A stretch of 64,000 bases of DNA, from the NCBI GenBank assembly GCA_965249835.1, contig CBDFMY010000002.1, positions 124,001 to 188,000 of the forward strand. Reading direction: 5' to 3'. The position numbers were made by a program, and so were the translations under genes. This stretch comes from JAHRAW01 sp965249835 (GTDB taxonomy: Bacteria > Pseudomonadota > Gammaproteobacteria > Arenicellales > Poriferihabitantaceae). The notes beneath the pieces are model-generated. The model saw only the letters and a program-made list of their open reading frames with translations, did not search any database and had not been told where the DNA came from. Below, piece by piece: positions 33,652-42,888 of this stretch; the stretch's first letter is position 1, and each line of letters opens with the position of its first letter.

Positions 33652-34874
33652 AAAAAAAATCCCGACAGTTTGATGTCATCATCATCGGCGCCGGATTAAT
33701 CGGCACGGCCGCGGCATGCCTGTTCGCACGTCAGGGTCTCAAGGTCGCGCTGATTGATGCCCGCTCTTTGGCCGGACACGATGCCGACGACGGACGCGTT
33801 AGCGCCATTAGTATTGCCACTGCCAGTTTGCTGAACGCACTGGAAGTGTGGCACGCCATTGAGCCGAACCAGATCAGCCCATACCGCGAGATGAAGGTGT
33901 GGGATCGTAACAGTCCGGCAAAAATTTCTTTTGCTGCCACCGATATTGGCGAACCATGCCTCGGTCATATCATTCATAACCACGCGATGGTCGCGGCGAT
34001 GCTGGAAAAACTTCGGCAAAACTATCAGGTTACGATTTTGCACAACACCGAAATCGTCGGCATGGATGGCGGCGCGGCGACACCGTTGCGGGTGACTTTG
34101 TCCGACGTGAACTCTTGCGACGAAACCGTGCAAACCCGGCTGCTGGTGGGTGCCGATGGCAGTCGTTCCCGGGTGCGGGAGTTGTGCGGCATACCCACCC
34201 AACGAAAAGACTTTAATCAGGATGCCATCGTCAGCACCCTCTCCACTTCCGGCGCGCATCGCGCCACCGCGTGGCAGTGTTTTATGGAAACCGGCCCGGT
34301 GGCGATGCTGCCGCTGGCCGATGGACGCTGTTCGCTGGTGTGGTCTTGCGAGCGCGCGCGCGCGGATGAATTAATGGCGCTCGACGATGCGCAGTTTTGC
34401 GTGCGGTTGCAGGAATTATTTTTTGATGCGCTCGGTGAAATTAACGGATGCGAAATGCGGCGGCGTTTCGCGCTCTCGCATCATCATGCCGAGCGATATA
34501 TCGCTGATTCGGTCGCGCTGGTGGGCGATGCCGCGCACCTCACCCATCCGCTCGCCGGGCTCGGTGCCAACATCGGGTTTATGGATGTCGCGGCACTCGC
34601 CGAAGTGGTGGAGCGCGCCGCCGCCGATGGCAAGGACATCGGTCAGCACAGCGTGCTGCGGCGTTATGAACGATGGCGAAAAGGCGACAACGAGTTGGTG
34701 CTGGCGATGATGGCGGGATTCAAAAATATTTTCGGAAACTACGATGCATCGGCCAAAGCGGTGCGCAGCGCCGGCATGAATCTTGCCGATTCCATTGCTC
34801 CACTGAAAACCATCCTGGCGAAATACGCCACCGGTTTGTATGGCGACATTCCGGCGTTGTGCCGCCGAGATTGA
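33648..34874 (+). CDS. ubiI: Ubiquinone biosynthesis FAD-dependent hydroxylase, UbiI/VisC-like
   Basis: A 408-residue member of the same monooxygenase family as ubiH. It has FDVIIIGAGLIGTAAACLFARQG at the N-terminus, LLVGADGSRSRVRE in the middle and LVGDAAHLTHPLAGLGANIGFMDVAAL as the second FAD motif. Its place after ubiH suggests C5 hydroxylation (UbiI), but family members can take over each other's positions. The GTG start overlaps the ubiH stop (GTGA). Confidence 0.9.
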   Translation: MKKKSRQFDVIIIGAGLIGTAAACLFARQGLKVALIDARSLAGHDADDGRVSAISIATASLLNALEVWHAIEPNQISPYREMKVWDRNSPAKISFAATDIGEPCLGHIIHNHAMVAAMLEKLRQNYQVTILHNTEIVGMDGGAATPLRVTLSDVNSCDETVQTRLLVGADGSRSRVRELCGIPTQRKDFNQDAIVSTLSTSGAHRATAWQCFMETGPVAMLPLADGRCSLVWSCERARADELMALDDAQFCVRLQELFFDALGEINGCEMRRRFALSHHHAERYIADSVALVGDAAHLTHPLAGLGANIGFMDVAALAEVVERAAADGKDIGQHSVLRRYERWRKGDNELVLAMMAGFKNIFGNYDASAKAVRSAGMNLADSIAPLKTILAKYATGLYGDIPALCRRD

Positions 34875-34901
34875 TTACCGGCGCGCAGGATAGATTATAA
34901 T
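34871..34901 (+). promoter_or_regulatory. Possible fur promoter
   Basis: TTGATT (34871-34876) and TATAAT (34896-34901) are 19 bases apart, about 50 bases before the fur GTG. The spacing is longer than ideal. Confidence 0.4.
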
Positions 34902-34952
34902 CGGCGGCGACCATTGTAATCGTGCAACTAATTAAACTCCGAAGCAAATTCC

Positions 34953-35387
34953 GTGGCGAGCAGCACCGAACTTAAACAAGCAGGACTGAAAACCACCCGG
35001 CCGCGGCTCAAGGTGTTGTCGGTGCTGGAGAACAGCGATGTGCGACACATGGCGGCGGAGGATGTTTATAAAATTCTTCTGGAAGACAAGCAGCCCATCG
35101 GGCTCGCCACGATTTATCGAGTGTTGACACAATTTGAAGATGCCGGGCTGGTGATTCGCAATAAGTTTGAAGGCGAACGCACGATGTTCGAACTCAACGA
35201 TGAGGCGCATCACGATCACATGGTGTGCGTGGAGTGCGGCGAAGTAATCGAGTTTGTCGACCAGCGCATCGAAACGCAGCAGGAGAAAGTGGCAAAAGAT
35301 CATGGGTTTACCATCCACGACCACGCCCTTACCCTGTACGGAAAATGCAAAAACTGCGCCGACCAGTCTACCCATAACGCCACCTGA
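34953..35387 (+). CDS. fur: Ferric uptake regulator Fur
   Basis: A 144-residue metal-dependent repressor of iron uptake genes. The N-terminal winged helix includes LKQAGLKTTRPRLKVLSVLE and the recognition part GLATIYRVLTQFEDAGLV. The dimerisation domain shows the metal-binding DEAHHDHMVCVECGEVIEF and a second Cys pair in KCKNC. The start is GTG at 34953. It is monocistronic or weakly linked to the kinase gene 26 bases downstream. Confidence 0.95.
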   Translation: MASSTELKQAGLKTTRPRLKVLSVLENSDVRHMAAEDVYKILLEDKQPIGLATIYRVLTQFEDAGLVIRNKFEGERTMFELNDEAHHDHMVCVECGEVIEFVDQRIETQQEKVAKDHGFTIHDHALTLYGKCKNCADQSTHNAT

Positions 35388-35413
35388 CCGCGCAACTGCA
35401 CCGGAGAATTTTC

Positions 35414-36352
35414 ATGTCTACCCTGATTACCGGGTCGTTCGCCTACGACACCATTATGGTGTTTCAGGATCAATTCAAAAACCACATTCTGCCCGAACAA
35501 ACGCACATTCTTAATGTGGCTTTTTATGTGCCGGAGATGCGTCGCGAGTTCGGCGGCTGCTCCGGCAACATCGCCTACAACCTGAAATTGCTGGGCGGCG
35601 AACCGCTGCCGATGGGCACCGTGGGGCAGGATTTTGCGCCGTATCGCCAATGGCTGGAAAAAAATGACATCGCGCAGACGCACATCCGTGAAGTGCCGAA
35701 CACTTTCACCGCGCAGGCTTTCGTGACCACCGACATCGACAACAATCAGATTACCGCTTTTCATCCCGGCGCGATGGAGCATGCGCATCAAAACAAAGTG
35801 AGCGATACCGGCGCTGCGGTCACTCTCGGCATTGTCGCTCCGGACGGACGCGATGCCATGATTCAACACGCGGCACAATTCGCCGAGGCGGGCATCCCGT
35901 TTATTTTCGACCCGGGTCAGGGGTTGCCCATGTTCTCCGCCGCCGATCTTGAACAATTCATCGAGCAGGCAACCTGGGTGGTGGTCAATGATTACGAATC
36001 CGAATTGCTACAAGAAAAAACCGGCAAGGGTTTGGAGCAAACCGCATCGCAAGTTGAAGCCTTGATCATTACCCGTGGCGCAAAGGGCGCGGACATTCAC
36101 AGCAACGGCGATGTGATGCACATCAACACCGTGCGGGTCGGTGAAACCAAAGACCCAACCGGTTGCGGCGATGCGTTCCGCGCCGGCTTGTTATACGGCA
36201 TCGCCAATCAAATGGACTGGCAAACCTGCGGACAACTCGCTTCGCTGATGGGTGGTATCAAAATCGAACACCACGGTACGCAGAATCACCGTTTCAGCAA
36301 AGCGGAGTTTGAAGAACGGTATAAGGAGAATTTTGGCGAGTTACGCGGTTAG
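35414..36352 (+). CDS. PfkB-family carbohydrate/nucleoside kinase
   Basis: A 312-residue ribokinase-superfamily kinase. The start MSTLITGSFAYDTIM, the FGGCSGNIAYNLKLLG substrate loop and the C-terminal DPTGCGDAFRAGLLYG anion-hole/catalytic Asp motif are intact. The first part resembles bacterial adenosine-kinase-like proteins, so phosphorylation of a nucleoside is likely, but a sugar substrate is not excluded. It is cytoplasmic. It follows fur by 26 bases with a GGAG site and may be co-transcribed with it. Confidence 0.88.
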   Translation: MSTLITGSFAYDTIMVFQDQFKNHILPEQTHILNVAFYVPEMRREFGGCSGNIAYNLKLLGGEPLPMGTVGQDFAPYRQWLEKNDIAQTHIREVPNTFTAQAFVTTDIDNNQITAFHPGAMEHAHQNKVSDTGAAVTLGIVAPDGRDAMIQHAAQFAEAGIPFIFDPGQGLPMFSAADLEQFIEQATWVVVNDYESELLQEKTGKGLEQTASQVEALIITRGAKGADIHSNGDVMHINTVRVGETKDPTGCGDAFRAGLLYGIANQMDWQTCGQLASLMGGIKIEHHGTQNHRFSKAEFEERYKENFGELRG

Positions 36353-36372
36353 CCACGCGGCACTGTCCCCTA

Positions 36373-38901
36373 TCAGGTTTCGTCATTCAAAATCAGGGCG
36401 GGTGGCGTAGTAACCAGCCGTCTGGTGGCGAACAGGCCAATCACACCAATCAACACTATGCCGAGCAGGGGACCCAGCACCCAGAACAGCGGATTGATTT
36501 GATAACTGAGGTCAAAGGCTTGCGTCTCCAATACATAGAGGGTTATCTCCGCACCCAAAGCCGCCAGAATACCGGCAAACAATCCCAGGGCGCCAAACTC
36601 CACCACCAAACTACCCAACACCAGCCGCCTGCTCGCTCCCAGAGCCCGTAACAATGCTTGTTGCCGCATTCGCTTGTCCATGGAGGCTTGAATACTCGTC
36701 AACAACACCAAGATTCCGGAAGCAACGGTCAAGACCAGAACCAGTTCAATGGCAAGACTGACCTGGCGAAGTACTCTCTGCATCTGTTCCAGTAATACAT
36801 CCACTTCAATAACAGTCATGGTGGGATGTTGACTGAGCAACTGGTTGAGAAAAAGTTTTTGATTCTTTTCAAGAAAAAAACTCGTTATATACATGGCCGG
36901 GAAATCATCCAGCGCGCCAGGCGAAAAAATGATATGGAAATTAGGCTGCAAGTTGTCCCAAAACACCGTGCGGATGCTGGCAACCCGGGCGACCAGTTCC
37001 CGACCATGAATACCAAAGGTCAGGCGATCGCCCAGTTGGATTCCGTTGTCCTGGGCAAGATCGGCTTCAATGGAAACCAGCGGTGTGGCGGCATCATGTT
37101 CATCCCACCAACTCCCGGCGATGATCTTATTATCATCCGGCAGGCGAGCGACCCAGGTGAGATTCCTCCCGGCATCGGATCTCGGTGCATCCTGATCCTC
37201 CCGCTCGGTATCCCGGGTTACCACCGATTCACCATTGACCTGCAGAATACGCCCCCGAGTCATGGGATAAAGCGGTTGGGACGCGATATCATTCGCCGCA
37301 AACAAGGACTGGATTGGAGCCACCTCTTGCGGGGCGATGTTAATAGCAAAATGATTGGGCGCATGTTCCGGTATCTGCGCTTGCCATTCGGCAATCAGCG
37401 CTGTCCGAACCAGATACAGCACCAACAGCAACATAATGGCGATACCAAAGACCAGGATTTGTATGATGTTTTCTTGTTTACGGCGTTGCATCCCGGCCAG
37501 CGCAAGCCGCCAAACACTACCGGCCCGCATCCCCAGCACCCGGCCGCCACCCAACAGCAGGAAGGACACCCCAAACAAAACAACCAGTGCCACCGCCGCA
37601 CCACTAAAAATCATCAAGGTCAAAGCAAGATCCCGGCTATACCACCACATCATGCCGAGGATACCCAGCACAGCGAACAGGCTGGTAACCTTGTCTGGTG
37701 ATACCAGGCTATTGAGCGTTGTCGACTCCGGATTGTTGGCATCAAGATCCTGCCTGATGAGCCGGAGCGGTGCAATCTTGCGCAACTTCAATAGCGGTGG
37801 TAGCGCGAAACACAGCAAGCAAACAAAGCCGGTGCCGAGACCCGGCAACAGCGGTCGCCACGAGGGTGCCGGTAACGCAACCGGAATGAGCGGCGAGAGT
37901 ATTTCCACCACGCCCAGTTGCATGAGATAACCGGTGCCGGCACCAAGTAATGACGCACTTGCTCCCAGCACACCAAAAATAATCAGAAATATGCCGTCAA
38001 TTTGTAGCGGCTTGGCACCGAGCGTCTTCAAAATCATCACATGCCCATAGTGGCGCAGGCTATATCTGCGCGCCGCCAAGGCGATGGCAACGCCGGCCAA
38101 TAGCACCCCCAGCAAACTGCCGAGAAGAAGAAATCGCTCGCCTCGTTCCAGCGTCCTGCCGATACTTGCCGCACCTTCTTTGACGCCAAAGATTCTTGTC
38201 CCCGGTGCAAGCCGTGGCCGCACCCAGGCTACAAAAGATTCAATCTGCTCGCGGCTGCCGGCAAACTGATAGCGGTATCTCAGCCGGCTACCGGGTTGCA
38301 CCACACCGGTGCGCGCAACATCCGCCAAATTCATCAATAGTCTCGCACCCGCACCGCCAAAGCGACGAATCTGGTCTGGTTCGGTAATCAATACCCGGGT
38401 GACCGGCATACTGGCAACACCCAAATCCACCAAATCGCCAACAGCCACATTCAACAACGGGAACAGCCGACTCTCCATCCACAGTTCGCCGGGCGGCGGA
38501 CCAGCGGGCACCGGAGATCCGGGCATAAAGGGCGCGTCACCGGCAGTCAGTTGCCCGCGCAGTGGATAGGATTCGTTGACCGCTTTCACGGAAGTGAACT
38601 GGGCACGGTCAGCCGAAAATGTCATGGAAAAGAAAGTAAGCGTTCTTGAATGACTCAGGCCCGAGGCTTCGGCGTGCCGGATGATGGCATCATCAATCGG
38701 CGCAGATGAAGAAATAACTCGATCCGCTGCCAGAAAGTTTGCAGACTCCTGCCATAGTGCATTTTGCAAGCGGTCGACAAACAGCGTCATGGTCGTGACC
38801 GTGCCAACCGCAATCACCAGAGAAACCAGTAGCAAGGTCAACTCCCCGGCTCGCCAATCGCGCCACAATAGTTTGAGTGCCAATCGGAATATCATCTGCA
38901 T
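36373..38901 (-). CDS. ybbP: ABC transporter permease, YbbP-like (FtsX family)
   Basis: An 842-residue inner-membrane protein with an N-terminal helix, a large periplasmic domain, and FtsX-type helix groups near residues 260-430 and 720-835, as in YbbP/MacB-like permeases. It starts MQMIFRLALKLLWRDWRAGE and ends near PALILNDET. With YbbA it is thought to move or extract lipidic or lipoprotein substrates; the exact substrate is unknown. It lies 25 bases after ybbA on the same strand, next to divergent tesA, the usual order. Confidence 0.92.
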   Translation of the reverse strand: MQMIFRLALKLLWRDWRAGELTLLLVSLVIAVGTVTTMTLFVDRLQNALWQESANFLAADRVISSSAPIDDAIIRHAEASGLSHSRTLTFFSMTFSADRAQFTSVKAVNESYPLRGQLTAGDAPFMPGSPVPAGPPPGELWMESRLFPLLNVAVGDLVDLGVASMPVTRVLITEPDQIRRFGGAGARLLMNLADVARTGVVQPGSRLRYRYQFAGSREQIESFVAWVRPRLAPGTRIFGVKEGAASIGRTLERGERFLLLGSLLGVLLAGVAIALAARRYSLRHYGHVMILKTLGAKPLQIDGIFLIIFGVLGASASLLGAGTGYLMQLGVVEILSPLIPVALPAPSWRPLLPGLGTGFVCLLCFALPPLLKLRKIAPLRLIRQDLDANNPESTTLNSLVSPDKVTSLFAVLGILGMMWWYSRDLALTLMIFSGAAVALVVLFGVSFLLLGGGRVLGMRAGSVWRLALAGMQRRKQENIIQILVFGIAIMLLLVLYLVRTALIAEWQAQIPEHAPNHFAINIAPQEVAPIQSLFAANDIASQPLYPMTRGRILQVNGESVVTRDTEREDQDAPRSDAGRNLTWVARLPDDNKIIAGSWWDEHDAATPLVSIEADLAQDNGIQLGDRLTFGIHGRELVARVASIRTVFWDNLQPNFHIIFSPGALDDFPAMYITSFFLEKNQKLFLNQLLSQHPTMTVIEVDVLLEQMQRVLRQVSLAIELVLVLTVASGILVLLTSIQASMDKRMRQQALLRALGASRRLVLGSLVVEFGALGLFAGILAALGAEITLYVLETQAFDLSYQINPLFWVLGPLLGIVLIGVIGLFATRRLVTTPPALILNDET

Positions 38902-38926
38902 ACTCTTGGTGCTTGTTGTGAAGTGA

Positions 38927-39619
38927 TCAGGAAGCAGTCAGCGGCGAGATTATCTCGCCAGTAACTATTTCACCGGCAACCAGGTGGATGGATCGATGAC
39001 AGTTCCCGGCAAGTCGCTGATCATGAGTGACCAATACCAGTGTGGTGCCAAAATCAACATTCAATTCAAAAATCAAATCAATGACTCGGGAACCCGTTTC
39101 AGCATCAAGATTTCCAGTCGGTTCATCGGCAAACAAAATCTCCACCGATGAGGCAAAGGCTCTGGCTATGGCGACTCGTTGTTGCTCGCCTCCGGACAAC
39201 TGGTTCGGATAGTGGTTGGTTCTCTGTGCCAAGCCAACTCGTTGCAAAAGATAACGGGCTTTACTTTCTGCCTCTGGATCATTTTTCAATTCCGCCGGTA
39301 GCATTACATTTTCAATCGCGGTCAGGCTGGATAATAGTTGGAACGACTGGAAGACAAAGCCAACCAGTTCGGCACGCACCCCGGCGCGTGCTTCTTCATC
39401 GAGCGAGGTGATAACATAATCGCCGAGTTGGACTTCACCCTGAGTGGGCGTGTCCAACCCGGCAAGCAAACCGAGCAGGGTTGTTTTCCCCGAACCGGAC
39501 ACACCCAGAACCGCCACTGATTCGGATTTCTTGATTTCCAGGTTAATCCCTTTCAATATGTTGAGCGGACCTTCCGATGTGCTAACGGTTTTTCCGAGGT
39601 CTGTTGCTTTTATCGTCAT
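38927..39619 (-). CDS. ybbA: ABC transporter ATP-binding protein, YbbA-like
   Basis: This 230-residue ATPase is of the LolD/MacB type. Walker A GVSGSGKTTLL, Q-loop VGFVFQSFQLL, signature LSGGEQQRVAIARAF and Walker B ILFADEPTGNLD are all intact. It powers the YbbP permease. Its ATG (39619-39617) overlaps the ATG of divergent tesA (39618) in a CATG, so the two 5' ends share sequence and each promoter must lie inside the other gene's start region. Confidence 0.93.
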   Translation of the reverse strand: MTIKATDLGKTVSTSEGPLNILKGINLEIKKSESVAVLGVSGSGKTTLLGLLAGLDTPTQGEVQLGDYVITSLDEEARAGVRAELVGFVFQSFQLLSSLTAIENVMLPAELKNDPEAESKARYLLQRVGLAQRTNHYPNQLSGGEQQRVAIARAFASSVEILFADEPTGNLDAETGSRVIDLIFELNVDFGTTLVLVTHDQRLAGNCHRSIHLVAGEIVTGEIISPLTAS

Positions 39620-40331
39620 GAGTGTTATGAGTTGTCAAAGAATACTGGTTGCGAAAACGGTCAGCGTGGCCCTGTGCCTTTTTGTTTCCAACCTTTTCGT
39701 CTTCGTTGGGTTTCCCCTGCTGCCCGGCGACTTCACCTCGGTCAAAGCCGCCGAGAAGGAAGCCCCTGCTCTGGTTGTCTATGGTGACAGCATCAGCGCG
39801 GCTTACGGTATCAATCAAACAGACGGCTGGGTCAGCCTTTTAACCAAGCGACTTATTGAGACCCATCCGCAGTATCGGGTCATTAACGCCAGCGTCAGTG
39901 GGGAAACTACCGGCGGCGGCCTGACAAGATTAGCCAAAACGCTAACCATACACCAACCAGACATCATCATTATTGAATTAGGTGGCAATGATGGTCTCAG
40001 GGGTTATCCCATCAACCAAATCAGGAAGAATCTGGAACGCATGATAAAGCAATCCCAAGAAGCAGATAGCCGAGTATTGCTGATCGGCATGGCACTGCCA
40101 CCAAATTATGGTCGACGCTACGCCAAAGCATTCCGGGATACTTTTGCATCTTTGGCAAAAGATTACCGCCTGCCCTTCGTGCCTTTGTTGTTGGACGGGG
40201 TCACCACTGAAAAATATTTGCTGCAAAGCGATGGCATCCACCCCACAGCGGCAGCCCAACCGGGCCTGCTGGCGGACATCTGGCCCGCTCTCAAGCAATT
40301 GCTGGAGCACCGAGCAGGAATAATAAAGTAA
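39618..40331 (+). CDS. tesA: Multifunctional esterase TesA (acyl-CoA thioesterase I / lysophospholipase)
   Basis: A 237-residue SGNH hydrolase with a signal peptide (QRILVAKTVSVALCLFVSNL), so periplasmic. Block I is VVYGDSISAAYG (nucleophile Ser), block III ELGGNDGLRG, and block V DGIHPTAAAQ (Asp and His). It hydrolyses acyl esters and thioesters. ATG at 39618 or 39627 is the likely start. A longer open frame upstream runs inside ybbA and is not real. Divergent tesA and ybbAP is the standard arrangement. Confidence 0.92.
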   Translation: MSVMSCQRILVAKTVSVALCLFVSNLFVFVGFPLLPGDFTSVKAAEKEAPALVVYGDSISAAYGINQTDGWVSLLTKRLIETHPQYRVINASVSGETTGGGLTRLAKTLTIHQPDIIIIELGGNDGLRGYPINQIRKNLERMIKQSQEADSRVLLIGMALPPNYGRRYAKAFRDTFASLAKDYRLPFVPLLLDGVTTEKYLLQSDGIHPTAAAQPGLLADIWPALKQLLEHRAGIIK

Positions 40332-40348
40332 CGCGGCAAAAATAAAAA

Positions 40349-40424
<76 letters not shown>

Positions 40425-40460
40425 ATGCTTGCGGGCGGCGCAAGAGTATACTCTTCCGCG

Positions 40461-41381
40461 TTATGCTTTCAACTTGGTCGGTAGCGAAAAAGATATGTTC
40501 TCCGGCGGGCCGCTTAGTTCAACCGCCTGTTGGACGCTTTGACCGAGGCGTTCGATGACTTTCGCCACCAGTGCTTCGGGTGCCGATGCACCGGCGGTAA
40601 CGCCGGCTTGTTTTTTTCCTTCAAGCCAGTGCGATTGAATTTCATCGGGACCGTCGATTAAATACGCCGGTATTCCTTGCGCTTGCGCGATCTCCCGCAA
40701 GCGGTTGGAGTTGGAACTGTTGGGCGAGCCGACCACGAATACCACATCGCAAACTTGTGCCAGTTGTTTGACCGCGTCCTGACGATTCTGCGTGGCATAA
40801 CAAATGTCGTCTTTGTTTGGCCCGATGATGTGGGGGAAGCGAGTTTTAAGCGCGGCAATAATGACCGCGGTGTCGTCCATGGATAAAGTGGTCTGGCTGA
40901 CATAACCCAGTTTGTCAGGATTTTGCACGCTGAGGTTCAACACATCGTCGGTGTTTTCCACCAGATAAATCCCGCCGTCGGTTTGCCCCATGGTGCCTTC
41001 GACTTCGGGATGCCCGTGGTGGCCGATGAGAATAATTTCCAAACCGAGTTTGCGATACTGCCGAACTTCCACGTGGACTTTGGTTACCAACGGGCAAGTC
41101 GCGTCGAAGATGTTGAGGTTTCGCTCATGGGCTTGTTGCCAAACCGATTGGGAAACGCCATGGGCGCTGAATATCACCGTGGATTTTTCCGGGATTTCAT
41201 CCAACTCATCGACGAAGATCGCGCCTTTTTTGCGCAGGTCGTCCACCACGAAGCGGTTGTGCACTACTTCGTGGCGAACATAAATCGGCGCGCCGTGTTT
41301 TTCGAGCGCGCGTTCGACGATTTCAATGGCGCGTTCGACGCCGGCGCAGAAACCGCGCGGGTTGGCGAGTGCTACTTTCAT
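40461..41381 (-). CDS. ispH: 4-hydroxy-3-methylbut-2-enyl diphosphate reductase
   Basis: A 306-residue iron-sulfur enzyme catalysing the last step of the MEP isoprenoid pathway, giving IPP and DMAPP. The three cluster Cys are in NPRGFCAGVERA, FDATCPLVTKVH and KDDICYATQNRQ. The ExxxHG-type FSAHGVSQ segment and the GSPNSSNSNRL motif are also present. It is cytoplasmic. It lies just after lspA, as in the classical rpsT/ribF-lspA-ispH region, and feeds ispB further right. Confidence 0.97.
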   Translation of the reverse strand: MKVALANPRGFCAGVERAIEIVERALEKHGAPIYVRHEVVHNRFVVDDLRKKGAIFVDELDEIPEKSTVIFSAHGVSQSVWQQAHERNLNIFDATCPLVTKVHVEVRQYRKLGLEIILIGHHGHPEVEGTMGQTDGGIYLVENTDDVLNLSVQNPDKLGYVSQTTLSMDDTAVIIAALKTRFPHIIGPNKDDICYATQNRQDAVKQLAQVCDVVFVVGSPNSSNSNRLREIAQAQGIPAYLIDGPDEIQSHWLEGKKQAGVTAGASAPEALVAKVIERLGQSVQQAVELSGPPENISFSLPTKLKA

Positions 41382-41383
41382 GG

Positions 41384-41884
41384 TTATTGTTTCAATGTGT
41401 CACTTTTTATACTATCCAAAATCAACAACAGCGCACCTATGCTAATCGCGCCGTCGGCAATATTGAAAGCGGGAAACTGCCAGTTGCCATACTGTAGCAA
41501 AATGAAGTCAATGACATGTTGATACGCGACCCGGTCAATTAAATTTCCGAGCGCGCCGCCCAGCACCAACGCCAGCCCCCAGCACAACATGTTACTTTGT
41601 TTGTGAGCATGCCACAGCCAGACGAGCAGTGCCGTGGACACCACCAGCCCGAAACCGGTGAAAAAATAATGTTGCCAACCGCCGGCTTCGGCTAACAAAC
41701 CGAATGCCGCGCCTTTATTAAACACCAGCGTCAAGTAAAAAAACGGCAACACTTCCAACGGCGGCAGCGGCGGATGTCCGAACAAAACGGATGCGACTTG
41801 CTTGCTGATTTGATCGAGCATGACCACGACTCCGGCAAACAGAATATACCCGATGAAAACTCGTCGCTGGTTCGACATGCTCAT
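41384..41884 (-). CDS. lspA: Lipoprotein signal peptidase (signal peptidase II)
   Basis: This 166-residue inner-membrane aspartic protease cuts prolipoproteins before the lipid-modified Cys. It has four membrane helices. The catalytic Asp motifs are LGNLIDRVAYQHVIDF and PAFNIADGAISIG. The start overlaps the ribF stop (ATGA); a second ATG at 41878 is possible. Together with lnt it matures lipoproteins such as the one at 293-1258. Confidence 0.96.
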   Translation of the reverse strand: MSMSNQRRVFIGYILFAGVVVMLDQISKQVASVLFGHPPLPPLEVLPFFYLTLVFNKGAAFGLLAEAGGWQHYFFTGFGLVVSTALLVWLWHAHKQSNMLCWGLALVLGGALGNLIDRVAYQHVIDFILLQYGNWQFPAFNIADGAISIGALLLILDSIKSDTLKQ

Positions 41885-42867
41885 TCAATCTTCCCGCCGC
41901 CACTCAACATTTGTTTGGCAATGCGAACATCGTTTTCGATTTGTTGTATGAGTTGCTGGTAACTGGAAAACTTTTCTTCATCGCGAATTTTTTTCACGAA
42001 CTCCACGCAAATTCGCCGGTGGTATGCATCGCCGTGGTAATCGAAAAGATACACCTCAAGCAAATTGGTCGGCGTGTTGGAGGCGGCGCGCACCGTGGGA
42101 CGTTTGCCGATGCTGGCGACCCCGGCAAGGGCACCGTCGGCAAGACCCGACACCGTTACCGCAAACACGCCGCTAAGCGCGGGCTTGTGTCGAATGGCAA
42201 GGTTGATGGTGGGGAATCCCCATTGTCGTCCGCGCCGCTCGCCGTGAATGACCCGACCGGTATGGGCGTATTTTCGCCCCAATAGTTGCTCGGCTTGTTC
42301 GAGGTCGCCGCTCGCCAGCAACTGCCGAATCCAGGTGCTACTAATGCGGTTGTCGTGTCGTTTTATTGTGTCAAAGCGCGCCACTTCGTATCCGCATTGT
42401 TGCGCCATTTTCTCGAGCAATTTGAAATCCCCAACGCGCTTTGCGCCAAAGCGAAAGTCATCGCCCACCAGCAGGTATTTCACTTTCAACGCGCCGGCAA
42501 GGTAATCGCGGATGAACCGCTCGGCAGCGGTGCGGGATAATTCGCGATTGAATTTCAGGCTGAGCATGAGGTCCACGCCACATTCGCGCAACGCAAAAAA
42601 ACGCGCCGCCGTGGTGGTCAGCCGCGAGCGCGGTTGCGCGGAATCTTTTGCCGGAGAACTTGCCCCTTGAGCCAATCGGGAAAAATATTCTTGAGGATGC
42701 GGGTCAAAGGTCATCACCATCGCCGGCAGGTTGCGTTGTTTTGCCTGTGCGACCAGGGTTTGCAAAATCTTGCGGTGGCCCATGTGAACCGCATCGAAGT
42801 TGCCGATGGTGAGCGCGCAACCGTCGGCGGGCAAGTCGCGGGATGACAGGGAGCGAATGAGTTTCAT
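41881..42867 (-). CDS. ribF: Bifunctional riboflavin kinase / FMN adenylyltransferase
   Basis: A 328-residue protein making FMN and FAD. The N-terminal nucleotidyltransferase has IGNFDAVHMGHRKIL and the ISSTWIRQLLASGDL segment. The C-terminal flavokinase has GRRGRQWGFPTINL and LLEVYLFDYHGD. Flavin supply suits the several flavoproteins nearby (SoxB, SoxA, UbiH, UbiI). It lies between murJ and lspA; ileS, usually found between ribF and lspA, is missing here. Confidence 0.96.
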   Translation of the reverse strand: MKLIRSLSSRDLPADGCALTIGNFDAVHMGHRKILQTLVAQAKQRNLPAMVMTFDPHPQEYFSRLAQGASSPAKDSAQPRSRLTTTAARFFALRECGVDLMLSLKFNRELSRTAAERFIRDYLAGALKVKYLLVGDDFRFGAKRVGDFKLLEKMAQQCGYEVARFDTIKRHDNRISSTWIRQLLASGDLEQAEQLLGRKYAHTGRVIHGERRGRQWGFPTINLAIRHKPALSGVFAVTVSGLADGALAGVASIGKRPTVRAASNTPTNLLEVYLFDYHGDAYHRRICVEFVKKIRDEEKFSSYQQLIQQIENDVRIAKQMLSGGGKIE

Positions 42868-42888
42868 GGGCTTGATTGTCTGTTTGTC

